DNA of 33,857 bases from an uncultured Oscillospiraceae bacterium. GTDB lineage: Bacteria > Bacillota > Clostridia > Oscillospirales > JAAYXM01. The position numbers were made by a program, and so were the translations under genes. The notes under the pieces were generated by a model. That model worked only from the letters and a program-made list of their open reading frames with translations. It was not told the DNA's origin and searched no databases. The stretch covers positions 1-33,857 of the forward strand of contig CAKSEF010000013.1 in NCBI GenBank assembly GCA_934446465.1, in the 5' to 3' direction. Position 1 is the first letter of the stretch; every line of letters begins with the position of its first letter. Below are positions 1 to 7,799 of the stretch, piece by piece.

Positions 1-1529
1 GCAGTATTTATAAGTTTTCCGTACGAAATAAGCGTTACATCGATTCCCTGCCGTATAACTGCGCTGATTGGATTATTTACCAAGAAAGAATTTTCCTTGT
101 ATTCACCCTCGCATCCCTTGTCATATCGCACGGCGACAGGTCCGTCAGCCGAAACGGCATAGCGGAGCATTGCGCGGAGTTCCGAAAAGTTTGACGGTGC
201 AAGTATTTTCATTCCCGGAACATCACACAAATACGATACATCGAAAACGCCGTGATGCGTTTCGCCGTCCTGCCCCACCAATCCGGCTCTGTCTACTGCA
301 AACACAACATGAAGATTTGAAATTGCCACATCGTGCAATATCATGTCGTAAGCGCGTTGAAGAAATGTCGAGTAAACCGCAAACACGGGAATCATTCCCT
401 GTGAGGCGAGACCCGCCGCCATAGAAACAGCATGTCCTTCGGCTATTCCGACATCAAAAAATCTATCCGGAAACTCTTCTGCAAACGCTGTGAGCCCTGT
501 TCCCGATGTCATCGCCGCCGTTATTGCGCACACACGATTATTTTCCGACGCTATTTTCTTTATTTCATCACCGAAAACAGATGAAAATGTTTCCTTTTTT
601 ATTTCCCCGGAAATACCTGCGTTTACGTCAAAACTGCCCACTCCGTGATAATCCTGGGGATTTTTCTCGGAAAGCTCGTATCCCTTTCCTTTTTTTGTCA
701 TCAGGTGGATTACCACAGGACGGTTTAAATCTCTCGCAAGCTCAAGAAGATAGATGATATACTTTAAATCATGTCCGTCCGCCGGTCCCAAATATGTGAA
801 TCCCATATCCTCAAACCATGACGACGGAAGGAATGTGCTTTTAAATGCGTTTTTCAGGCTATGAACCCCATTGTCAAAAGCAACCCCGAGTTTTGTTTTT
901 TTGATGAACCTTCTATAAACGTCTTTGAAGTGTAAATAGCGCGGACGAAGTCTGAGTCTTGCGAGGTAGTCGGTCATCGCACCTACATTTTTTGTGATTG
1001 ACATTTCATTGTCGTTAAGCACGACAATAAGCGGTTCATGGCTTTGCCCGGCATCACTCATGCCCTCATACGCCAAACCGCCGGTCAACGCACCGTCTCC
1101 TATTACTGAAATTACGGAATAGTTGTCCCCGCTGAGTGTTCGTGCACGTGCCATGCCGAGTGCAACGGAAACTGAATTAGAGGCATGGCCCGATATACAG
1201 GAATCGTGTATACTCTCTTTCGGGCGGGAAAAACCGGACATACCTTTAAATTTGCGGAGATTTTCAAATTCTTTTCTGCGGCCCGTTATAATCTTATGGA
1301 CATAGCTCTGGTGTCCGACATCGAAAACGAGTCTGTCCTTCGCTGTATCAAAAACCTTATGTATCGCAAGCGTAAGCTCCACAATCCCGAGGTTAGATGC
1401 AAGATGTCCGCCTGTTTTTGACACATTATCTACGAGAAAGCCCCTGATTTCATCTGCGAGAACATATAATTCTGAAACCGATAGTTTTTTTATATCGTCC
1501 GGACTGTTAATTTTTTCGAGATAGCCCAT
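1..1529 (-). CDS. dxs: 1-deoxy-D-xylulose-5-phosphate synthase (partial, C-terminus outside window)
   Basis: Dxs condenses pyruvate and glyceraldehyde 3-phosphate with thiamine diphosphate (TPP), the first step of the MEP isoprenoid pathway. Reading from the ATG at 1529 (MGYLEKINSPDDIKKL) about 509 of the usual ~620 codons are present without a stop, and the 3' end lies outside the window. Visible hallmarks are HQSYVHK near residues 73-79, the TPP/Mg motif GDGALTGG (144-151) followed by NDNEMS (172-177), and the transketolase-type GIAEGHAV stretch in the middle domain. The gene starts 21 nt after the oapA stop and is the last gene seen of the nusB-xseAB-ispA-OLE-oapA operon, so two isoprenoid enzymes (IspA, Dxs) flank the RNA and its protein partner. 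The identity is secure. Confidence 0.96.
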   Translation of the reverse strand, partial: MGYLEKINSPDDIKKLSVSELYVLADEIRGFLVDNVSKTGGHLASNLGIVELTLAIHKVFDTAKDRLVFDVGHQSYVHKIITGRRKEFENLRKFKGMSGFSRPKESIHDSCISGHASNSVSVALGMARARTLSGDNYSVISVIGDGALTGGLAYEGMSDAGQSHEPLIVVLNDNEMSITKNVGAMTDYLARLRLRPRYLHFKDVYRRFIKKTKLGVAFDNGVHSLKNAFKSTFLPSSWFEDMGFTYLGPADGHDLKYIIYLLELARDLNRPVVIHLMTKKGKGYELSEKNPQDYHGVGSFDVNAGISGEIKKETFSSVFGDEIKKIASENNRVCAITAAMTSGTGLTAFAEEFPDRFFDVGIAEGHAVSMAAGLASQGMIPVFAVYSTFLQRAYDMILHDVAISNLHVVFAVDRAGLVGQDGETHHGVFDVSYLCDVPGMKILAPSNFSELRAMLRYAVSADGPVAVRYDKGCEGEYKENSFLVNNPISAVIRQGIDVTLISYGKLINT

Positions 1530-1550
1530 TACTAAAATTCCCCACTAAAA

Positions 1551-2120
1551 TTACTTTTTGGTGAATATACTTATAATTTGCGCCATGAACAGGACAATTT
1601 CACTGTTATACTTTATGGCAAACCCTTTTCCGAGGGCTTTACCGCCTATCGTAATACTTGCTACAAATCCCATGATCACAAGCGTTATGATAAAGCGCAG
1701 AGAAGGAGATGAAATCGGAAGAGTGCCGGCAATGACCGCTGCGGTAGACCCGCTCATAATTCCGCAAATGTCCCCGACGACGTCATTGCAAAAGTTTGAA
1801 ACCTTTTCAGAATTTCGCACAAGCATAATTGCCCGCTTTGCCGCAGATATCTTCCTCGACGACATGGCATGGAAAGGTTTTTCAGACGCGGTTGCTGCCG
1901 CCATACCAAAAACATCAAACGCTATCCCTATAAATATAAACGCACCGAGTATAAAAAACGCCGGGACAATACTTACATTTTTGAGTGATACCTCTGATAT
2001 TGCGTTGAATAAAACGGACAGAAAAAAGCTGATTATGATGATAGTAACCGTCCAACGCAGAGGTGAATCCTTCTGTGCTCTCTTATTTTTCTTATTTTGC
2101 GGTAAATCGCCGTCTTTCAC
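1551..2120 (-). CDS. oapA: OLE RNA-associated membrane protein OapA
   Basis: This 189-aa integral membrane protein has a charged, Lys-rich N-terminus (about residues 1-20), then hydrophobic segments near residues 22-45, 50-72, 115-134, 140-165 and 168-186. The basic loop between the second and third segments includes SSRKISAAKRAIMLVRN. Size, topology and position fit OapA, the membrane protein that binds OLE RNA in Bacillus halodurans and other Firmicutes. It sits directly downstream of the OLE-like RNA and upstream of dxs, the standard arrangement. The start is GTG at 2120, supported by GGAGG at 2131-2135, 10 nt upstream. OapA-like proteins may be auto-annotated as DUF21 or CorB-like transporters, but there are no CBS domains here. 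The function of the OLE-OapA complex is only partly understood; it has been linked to alcohol, cold and metal-ion stress. I assign it from synteny and topology rather than an alignment. Confidence 0.82.
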   Translation of the reverse strand: MKDGDLPQNKKNKRAQKDSPLRWTVTIIIISFFLSVLFNAISEVSLKNVSIVPAFFILGAFIFIGIAFDVFGMAAATASEKPFHAMSSRKISAAKRAIMLVRNSEKVSNFCNDVVGDICGIMSGSTAAVIAGTLPISSPSLRFIITLVIMGFVASITIGGKALGKGFAIKYNSEIVLFMAQIISIFTKK

Positions 2121-2139
2121 GGTGTGATAACCTCCAAAT

Positions 2140-2766
2140 ATATATTAATAATGGGCGGCAGACAGGGGTAATCTTACGGCTTAGGTTCGGTATGATTTCC
2201 ATACAAAGTACCCTTTGTCGCCAATGAGGGCGGTTTCCCTTTAAACTCTGCACCGATACGTTGCCTGTATCGAAACCGAATCGCCACTTAGTCCGCACTG
2301 CAAATCCCTGCCTGCACGACAGCCTAGATGATTTCCATGACAGTCACACCAATTCTTAGCCTCTTTTGCAACAAGGGTTTCAAGGAGCGATATGCAACGC
2401 CGTGTTTGGCCAAACGAGGCGGCACTGGTCTCCTATTCACCGGTATCACTCAAGGCAGGCTACTCTGCACACAGCACAAGGCTTATGCCAGGCACCGCAT
2501 TGCAGGTTTAACCCCGGTACGTACATCGTCCGCAATCATAAAACTATGATGGTATAGGCGAATGCACGCAGTCGGGTCTCCACGGCAACAGGGTCGGTGA
2601 TACATGCCATTGTAGGCCGCCCTGAAGCCTTAACCCCCAGCACTCACCCCAATCTGGGCGAGAGAAGCAAGCACAAGGGACTTCATCGATATGCCCTTCT
2701 ACGGATTTTTAGGCCCGTCCTGGAAATTGGTAGAACTGACTAGGATACTGCACCCATAACTTAATC
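2140..2766 (-). ncRNA. ole: OLE (ornate, large, extremophilic) RNA
   Basis: The stretch between ispA and oapA has no credible protein gene but is well over 600 nt, unlike the near-zero gaps elsewhere in the operon. OLE RNAs are ~600-nt structured RNAs encoded exactly between ispA and oapA/dxs, on the same strand. Local hairpins are visible: 2398-2421 (CGCC/GGCG plus the palindrome GTTTGGCCAAAC, with a GU/GA-type internal loop), 2254-2272 (CGATAC/GTATCG with a 7-nt loop) and 2535-2550 (ATCATA/TATGAT). The local composition is richer in G and C than the AT-rich flanks at 2121-2155 and 2767-2800, as expected for a folded RNA. The 5' end is placed about 7 nt after the putative -10 at 2773-2778. 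The 3' end is set before the AT-rich leader of oapA and is uncertain by tens of bases. The call rests on synteny, length and structure; I did not align it to the OLE consensus. Confidence 0.83.
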
Positions 2767-2772
2767 AATATA

Positions 2773-2801
2773 ATTATAACATGAAATGCACATTTTTGCA
2801 A
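2773..2801 (-). promoter_or_regulatory. Putative sigma-A promoter for the OLE RNA
   Basis: Read on the minus strand, TTGCAA (2796-2801) is separated by exactly 17 nt from TATAAT (2773-2778), and a TG one base before the -10 makes it an extended -10 element. It lies just downstream of the ispA stop codon (2808-2810) and would start transcription near 2766, at the edge of the OLE-like RNA. The -10 is a perfect match and the -35 matches 4 of 6 positions. The RNA may therefore be made both from the operon transcript and from its own start. Confidence 0.6.
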
Positions 2802-2807
2802 ACGAGA

Positions 2808-3689
2808 TTACTTTTCGCGCTCAAGAAGTTTATACGCAAGCCACACAAGGAAATCGCTTTCGGGGAGATTTTTTACTGCATTAACCGCAGACTCTGTGAG
2901 TGCATCCAAACGTCTCTTGCACTCCTCAATTCCGAGAAGGCGCACAAATGTAGACTTCCCGCTTTTTTCGTCGTTTCCGACATCTTTTCCGAGTGTTTCT
3001 GCGCTCCCTTCAACATTCAAAATGTCGTCTTTGATTTGGAATGCCAAACCTATATTGTCCGCGTACTCTTTTGCAAGTTTCATGTCACTTTCGGAAGCAC
3101 CGCCGATTATACATCCCATAAGCACGCCTGCACGTATCAGCGCACTTGTTTTCATGTCTATAAGTTTCAGCATTTCACTCTCGGAGAGTTCCTGTTTTTC
3201 GCCGAGCAGGTCAATTATTTGACCGCCTATCATGCCGTCCGCGCCGGAACATCTTGCAAGACAAGCTGCCGCACGGAGAACCGTGTCTGGCGGAAGCGAA
3301 GCAGTGTTTGCGGTAATGTGTTCAAATGCTCGGTTTAACAATGCGTCTCCCGCGAGAACGGCAGTGGCTTCGCCGTAAACCTTATGGTTTGTCGGTCGGC
3401 CGCGGCGGAGGTCGTCATCGTCCATACACGGCAAATCATCGTGTATCAACGAATATGTGTGTATCATTTCAAGTGCAACCGCAAACGGAAGCGCAGATTT
3501 CACATCTCCGCCAAAGGCCGCGGCAAATTCAAGCACAAGAACAGGCCGTATGCGTTTTCCGCCTGCGTTAAGACTGTATCTCATCGCCTCAAATATTTTC
3601 CCGTATATTTCCGACGATCCCTTAATTGCCTCCTCAAGCGCCGTGTTTATGATTGCCTGATATTCTCTTAATTTGTTTTCATTATTCAC
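2808..3689 (-). CDS. ispA: Polyprenyl (farnesyl) diphosphate synthase
   Basis: This 293-aa trans-prenyltransferase builds farnesyl or geranyl diphosphate from IPP and DMAPP in the cytosol. The first Asp-rich motif DDLPCMDDDD is at residues 84-93, followed by RRGRPTNHK. The second, DDILN, is at 221-225 within FQIKDDILNVEG, and the KSGKSTFV lysine region follows. N-terminal GGKRIRP (43-49) binds IPP. The length is typical. The start overlaps the end of xseB by 8 nt, as expected for translational coupling in the xseA-xseB-ispA cluster. The product (C15 versus C10 or C20) cannot be fixed from sequence by eye. Confidence 0.95.
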   Translation of the reverse strand: MNNENKLREYQAIINTALEEAIKGSSEIYGKIFEAMRYSLNAGGKRIRPVLVLEFAAAFGGDVKSALPFAVALEMIHTYSLIHDDLPCMDDDDLRRGRPTNHKVYGEATAVLAGDALLNRAFEHITANTASLPPDTVLRAAACLARCSGADGMIGGQIIDLLGEKQELSESEMLKLIDMKTSALIRAGVLMGCIIGGASESDMKLAKEYADNIGLAFQIKDDILNVEGSAETLGKDVGNDEKSGKSTFVRLLGIEECKRRLDALTESAVNAVKNLPESDFLVWLAYKLLEREK

Positions 3690-3915
3690 CGACTTGCTCC
3701 TCTGAAAACTCCCTTTCCGACGGAGTTTCCCCTTTCAGTAGAATTGTTACTTTCTGTTCGGCATTGTCAAGCATATCAGAGCAAGCTTTTATTAACGCCG
3801 TGCCCTCTTCAAATAATTTTAGAGAGTCATCCAAGGGAGCGTCTCCCTTTTCCAAAAGACTCACTATTTCTTCCAATCTTTTCATTGAAGATTCAAATGT
3901 TTTTGTTTCGGACAT
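3682..3915 (-). CDS. xseB: Exodeoxyribonuclease VII small subunit
   Basis: This is a 77-aa helical protein, the small subunit of exonuclease VII, which degrades single-stranded DNA together with XseA. The family pattern is clear: TFESSMKRLEEIVSLLEKGD followed by PLDDSLKLFEEGTALIKAC, with heptad-like leucines and an acidic C-terminus. The length is normal for XseB (60-85 aa). It begins 3 nt after the xseA stop and its last codons overlap ispA. Confidence 0.95.
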   Translation of the reverse strand: MSETKTFESSMKRLEEIVSLLEKGDAPLDDSLKLFEEGTALIKACSDMLDNAEQKVTILLKGETPSEREFSEEQVGE

Positions 3916-3918
3916 ATC

Positions 3919-5124
3919 TTAAACTCCTTCAACCGTATTTACAGTGCATTTCACGATGCCGTCGCACATACGCACGTCTATTTCATCATCTTTTTTCACG
4001 TTTTTTATCGTTTTTAAAACATCTCCGTTTTCATTTGTAGCAATAGAATATCCGCGTGCTATTACCTTAAGCGGGCTCATAGCGTCAAGAGCAGCGGCCG
4101 CACGCGAGAACTTTTCCCTTGCGAATGCAATTTTGAGCTTTTCGGAGTTTCCCATTCTTTCCGACAAACCGTCAAGCGCCATTCTTCTCTCTGAAAAATA
4201 GGCGCGCGGTGATGCCATAACTCTCTTCTCTGACAGCTTTTTCACCCGTTCTCTCGAAAACGCTATTCTTGATAAAAACAAGCCCGATATGCGCGAATCT
4301 GAGTCCTTCAAGCGACGCAAAAGCTCTGCCACATCAGGAACTGCGAGTTCGGCCGCATTTGACGGCGTAGCCGCCCTTAAATCTGCCACAAAATCGGCAA
4401 TGGTTACATCCGGTTCATGTCCTACCGCAGAAATTACGGGTATTTCGGAATCTGATATTGCACGGGCTACCGCTTCGTCATTGAAAGCATACAAATCCTC
4501 AAGCGATCCGCCGCCGCGTCCTGTGATTATGAGGTCTGCAATTTTATGCAGATTTACGTATTTTATCATTGAAGCTATATCCGCCGGCGCATCCTTTCCT
4601 TGAACAAGCACAGGGCACACGACTGCATCGCACAGGGGATAACGTGCCTTTAAAATACGCAATATGTCGCGTATCGCAGCGCCTGTCGGAGATGTGATTA
4701 CGGCTATCCTGGAAGGATATCTCGGTATCGGCTTCTTTTTTGAGGCATCAAAAAGCCCCTCGCCCTCAAGCTTTCTCTTAAGCTGTTCAAAGGCTGCATA
4801 CAATGCTCCTATTCCGTCCGGAATCATATTGTTTATATAGAGTTGATACTGCCCGTCCCTCGGGTATACGCTGACCCTGCCGAGCGCAATTATTTTCATT
4901 CCGTTCTCGGGCCTGAATTTAAGCTTCATCGCATCGTATTTAAACATAACGGCACGAACCGATGAAGAATCATCCTTAAGACTCATATAATGATGACCCG
5001 ATGAGTGGAATTTATAATTTGAAATTTCTCCGCGGACATACACTGCAGAGAGATTTGCGTCCGAATCGACGAGATTTTTTACGTATGAGTTTAATTCGGT
5101 TATACTGCAAATGTGATGTGCCAT
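3919..5124 (-). CDS. xseA: Exodeoxyribonuclease VII large subunit
   Basis: This 401-aa catalytic subunit of exonuclease VII is involved in DNA repair and recombination. An N-terminal OB-fold region (about residues 1-100, with YVRGEISNYKFHSSGHHY) is followed by the nuclease domain, with ITSPTGAAIRDI, TGRGGGSLEDL, AVGHEPDVTIADFVAD and RAATPSNAAE. A helical coiled segment then leads to the C-terminal ARGYSIATNENGDV domain. The length is typical (400-450). Its start codon lies directly against the stop of nusB, with no spacer, so the two are probably translationally coupled. Confidence 0.96.
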   Translation of the reverse strand: MAHHICSITELNSYVKNLVDSDANLSAVYVRGEISNYKFHSSGHHYMSLKDDSSSVRAVMFKYDAMKLKFRPENGMKIIALGRVSVYPRDGQYQLYINNMIPDGIGALYAAFEQLKRKLEGEGLFDASKKKPIPRYPSRIAVITSPTGAAIRDILRILKARYPLCDAVVCPVLVQGKDAPADIASMIKYVNLHKIADLIITGRGGGSLEDLYAFNDEAVARAISDSEIPVISAVGHEPDVTIADFVADLRAATPSNAAELAVPDVAELLRRLKDSDSRISGLFLSRIAFSRERVKKLSEKRVMASPRAYFSERRMALDGLSERMGNSEKLKIAFAREKFSRAAAALDAMSPLKVIARGYSIATNENGDVLKTIKNVKKDDEIDVRMCDGIVKCTVNTVEGV

Positions 5125-5568
5125 TTAAGACTTGCCCTCTCTGACGATACTTCCCAAAACTCCGTTTATAAAAGATGCTGTTTCGGCCGTGTCATATTTT
5201 TTTGAAATTTCAACAGCCTCGTTGATTGCTATGCTCTCGGAGACATCATCAGAAAACTTGGATTCGTACACCGCAACACGCATTATGGCCATTGCAATTC
5301 TTGAAATTCTGTTCAAATTCCAGCCCACAGAGTATTTTTTTATAAGACTGTCAATTTCGTCGCGATTTTCGGCAACCCCTTTAATAATTGACAGTATATA
5401 CGAATGCTGTTCTTCCCCGACGCGCGAGTAAACGTCTGTATCGGCGGCAACACTCTTTGCAAAATCCTTGCTTAAGAAATGCGCGAGCGATTCGTCTCCT
5501 ATCTCATTGTTAAAACCGTAGTCATAAACTATATGAACGGCAACTTCGCGGGCGGCTTTTCGACTCAT
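5125..5568 (-). CDS. nusB: Transcription antitermination factor NusB
   Basis: This 147-aa all-helical RNA-binding protein, with NusE/S10, helps rRNA operon antitermination. Recognisable features are SRKAAREVAVHIVYDYGF at the N-terminus, the central NRISRIAMAIMRVAVYE, SIAINEAVEISKKY and the closing SFINGVLGSIV. The start ATG at 5568 has GGAGG 7 nt upstream. It is the first gene of the isoprenoid/OLE operon, with a promoter at 5617-5645. Confidence 0.95.
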   Translation of the reverse strand: MSRKAAREVAVHIVYDYGFNNEIGDESLAHFLSKDFAKSVAADTDVYSRVGEEQHSYILSIIKGVAENRDEIDSLIKKYSVGWNLNRISRIAMAIMRVAVYESKFSDDVSESIAINEAVEISKKYDTAETASFINGVLGSIVREGKS

Positions 5569-5616
5569 TTGTCATCCTCCAAAATGTAATTTTTTATAAT
5601 AAAATCTTCTGTACAT

Positions 5617-5645
5617 ATAATAGCCCGATTGAGCCTCAAAGTCAA
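5617..5645 (-). promoter_or_regulatory. Sigma-A promoter of the nusB-xseAB-ispA-ole-oapA-dxs operon
   Basis: On the minus strand TTGACT (5640-5645) is followed after exactly 17 nt by TATTAT (5617-5622). The start would be near 5610, about 40 nt before nusB. The promoter is embedded in a perfect inverted repeat (5623-5632 with 5642-5651). Confidence 0.65.
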
Positions 5646-5651
5646 TCGGGC
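5623..5651. repeat. Perfect 10-bp inverted repeat over the nusB promoter
   Basis: The arms GCCCGATTGA (5623-5632) and TCAATCGGGC (5642-5651) are perfect complements around a 9-nt centre. The right arm includes most of the minus-strand -35, and the left arm ends at the -10. On the minus strand no U-run follows (TATTATATG), so it is a poor radA terminator. On the plus strand a 7-T run follows after 7 nt, but no plus-strand gene precedes it. It could be an operator, or a stem that ends radA transcripts inefficiently. Confidence 0.6.
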
Positions 5652-5682
5652 CAAGAGATTTTTTTAACTGAATAAAGGAAAA

Positions 5683-7035
5683 TCACAGCAATGCCGCGAT
5701 GGCCTCACGCAGATTTCTTGCAAACATTACGTCCAATCCTTCCGGTATTTGAATATCCTTTGAGTTTTGCTTCGGCATTATACACTTTTTAAATCCGAGA
5801 CGCTTTATCTCGAATATCCGCTGCTGTGCGGCGGAAACCGAACGGATTTCACCCGTAAGCCCAACCTCGCCGAATGCCGCAAGATCCGGCGGGAGCGGTT
5901 TATCACGGCATGCAGAAGCTATTGCAAGTACCGTAGGAAGGTCGGCTGATGTTTCGTCAATTTTCAGTCCGCCTACAACATTTATATACGCATCATAATT
6001 GCCCATCTTAAACCCTGCACGCCGTTCAAGAACCGCAAGAAGGAGCGTTGCTCTGTTGTAATCGATTCCGGAGCTCATTCTCCGCGCTGTTCCGTAGGCG
6101 GCGGTTGCAACAAGAGCCTGAATTTCGGCAAGAATCGGGCGTGTTCCTTCCATAACACATGCAACACAAGTTCCCGGCACATCGCACGGTCTGCCGTCTA
6201 ACAGCACTGCCGAAGGATTCGGAACCTCGCGCAGTCCTTTATCCATCATTTCAAATACTCCGATTTCATTCGTTGAGCCGTATCTGTTTTTCGCCGCGCG
6301 CAGTATCCTGTACGACATATTTTTATCGCCCTCAAAGTATAAAACGCAGTCTACCATGTGTTCCAGAATTTTCGGACCTGCAATGTACCCGTCTTTATTT
6401 ACGTGTCCGACAACGAAAACGGTTATGCCCTTACCTTTTGCAAGCTCCATGAATGTCATGGTACATTCACGCACCTGTGATACGCTTCCCGGAGTTGACT
6501 GGATATCACTTCTGTAAATAGTCTGAACCGAGTCTATTATCATTATATCCGGCGATGTTTGGTCTGTTACCGCAAGAATATCATCAACATCGGTTCCCGC
6601 ATAAACATACAGATTATCCGGATTCACATCAAGTCTCTTTGCTCGGAGCTTAAGCTGGCGCGGAGACTCTTCTCCCGATATGTAAAGTACTTTTGACTGA
6701 CGGCAGAGATTTGAGCAAATCTGCAAAAGTATTGTTGATTTTCCTATTCCCGGCTCACCGCCCACCAAGACAATAGAGCCGTGAACAGCTCCGCCTCCGA
6801 GAACGCGGTTTAGCTCACCCATTCCCGTATCGAAGCGCATCTCATCTTTTACGTCTATTTCAGTTATGGGTACAATAGACCCGCGGTCGCGTGCAGCCGC
6901 CCGTTCGGATTGTTTCTTCGGAGCAATCGACATTTCTCGTATGGTATTCCATTCCCCGCAGGCAGAACACCTCCCGCTCCATTTCAGGAACTCATTTCCG
7001 CAGTTGTCGCACACATACACTGTTTTTGATTTCAT
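5683..7035 (-). CDS. radA: DNA repair protein RadA
   Basis: RadA is a RecA-like ATPase that drives branch migration during recombination; this copy has 450 aa. A four-cysteine zinc finger (C9, C12, C23, C26) leads into the ATPase core with Walker A GGEPGIGKST (92-101) and Walker B-like IMIIDSVQT (165-172). The family-specific KNRYG motif is at 249-253, and a Lon-protease-like C-terminal domain follows. Length and domain order are normal. It is the last gene of the yicC-to-radA run and is followed by the separate nusB promoter. Confidence 0.97.
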   Translation of the reverse strand: MKSKTVYVCDNCGNEFLKWSGRCSACGEWNTIREMSIAPKKQSERAAARDRGSIVPITEIDVKDEMRFDTGMGELNRVLGGGAVHGSIVLVGGEPGIGKSTILLQICSNLCRQSKVLYISGEESPRQLKLRAKRLDVNPDNLYVYAGTDVDDILAVTDQTSPDIMIIDSVQTIYRSDIQSTPGSVSQVRECTMTFMELAKGKGITVFVVGHVNKDGYIAGPKILEHMVDCVLYFEGDKNMSYRILRAAKNRYGSTNEIGVFEMMDKGLREVPNPSAVLLDGRPCDVPGTCVACVMEGTRPILAEIQALVATAAYGTARRMSSGIDYNRATLLLAVLERRAGFKMGNYDAYINVVGGLKIDETSADLPTVLAIASACRDKPLPPDLAAFGEVGLTGEIRSVSAAQQRIFEIKRLGFKKCIMPKQNSKDIQIPEGLDVMFARNLREAIAALL

Positions 7036-7047
7036 GATATCCCTCTT

Positions 7048-7746
7048 CTAACACTCATCTGTATATTTCAAATATGCTCCGGTAATACATACCGCAAGCT
7101 TCAATCTGTATTCTTCCGTCATAAGCAGTGCGGACTCTCTGCTGTTTGTAACAAACCCGCACTCCACGAGAATTGCCGGGCAGTTCACGTTTTTCAGTAT
7201 AAATATGCTGTCATCGGCTCGCTTTTCGACGCGGTGGTTACCGTCGTCGATGCCGTCCTTTAGATAGTTCTGAACAAGCTCTGCCAACACCTTGCTCTCT
7301 GCATTGTTCCCCGAGAAAAACACCTGCGCTCCCTTGCAATTATCTTGCGGAAACGAATTTTGATGTACGCTTATAAGCACGGCGTTCGGGGTATTTACAA
7401 CTGTCTTAACGCGTTCCTTTATATCCGAGGCTTTTCTCTTCCGTATCGGGGACGATGTATCGGAATTGAGTGATATATCCTCCCTGCGCGTCATGCTTGT
7501 ATTAACTCCGCAGAACATAAGCAGACTTTCAAGCTTTTGGGATACGCCGAGGTTGATTTCCTTTTCAAGTATTCCGCTGATGCCGACGGCCCCTCCGTCT
7601 TCTCCGCCATGACCTGCGTCAATGACGACCGTATGCCGTGTGTCTGCAGTCAAATTTGTCGATGTTCGTACGGCTGTTCTGCAGACGACTGCAAGCACCG
7701 CCACAAAACCCACAAATGCAGCAAAAAATATCAAGTCTTTTCTCAT
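7048..7746 (-). CDS. cwlD: N-acetylmuramoyl-L-alanine amidase CwlD (germination type)
   Basis: This 232-aa zinc amidase (Amidase_3) has an N-terminal membrane anchor or signal (about residues 5-27, FFAAFVGFVAVLAVVC). The zinc and catalytic residues are visible in VVIDAGHGGEDGG, KEINLGVSQ, SVHQNSF and LVECGFVTN. In spore-formers CwlD, with PdaA, makes the muramic-lactam of the spore cortex, so it points to sporulation. The length matches CwlD (about 230-240). The start at 7746 has GAGGTG 8 nt upstream. The gene ends 12 nt before radA. A vegetative amidase is the alternative. Confidence 0.85.
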   Translation of the reverse strand: MRKDLIFFAAFVGFVAVLAVVCRTAVRTSTNLTADTRHTVVIDAGHGGEDGGAVGISGILEKEINLGVSQKLESLLMFCGVNTSMTRREDISLNSDTSSPIRKRKASDIKERVKTVVNTPNAVLISVHQNSFPQDNCKGAQVFFSGNNAESKVLAELVQNYLKDGIDDGNHRVEKRADDSIFILKNVNCPAILVECGFVTNSRESALLMTEEYRLKLAVCITGAYLKYTDEC

Positions 7747-7799
7747 TTTGCTTTCACCTCATAAATCATAAATATTGAAGAGAAAACAAAAATATTCTT

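Noticed and set aside
1558..2127. Long open frame on the plus strand opposite oapA (189 codons)
   Set aside because: It mirrors the minus-strand gene exactly, has no ribosome binding site and resembles no protein; the minus-strand frame has clear membrane helices, a GGAGG site and the right neighbours.
2092..2549. Short open frames on both strands within the ispA-oapA gap
   Set aside because: They are 60-75 codons long with no family features and disagree with the structured-RNA interpretation of the region.
2140..2766. RNase P RNA, tmRNA, rRNA fragment or group II intron as explanation for the gap
   Set aside because: I see no tmRNA tag or tRNA-like ends, no RNase P-type conserved core that I recognise, no reverse transcriptase, and the neighbours are those specific to OLE RNA.
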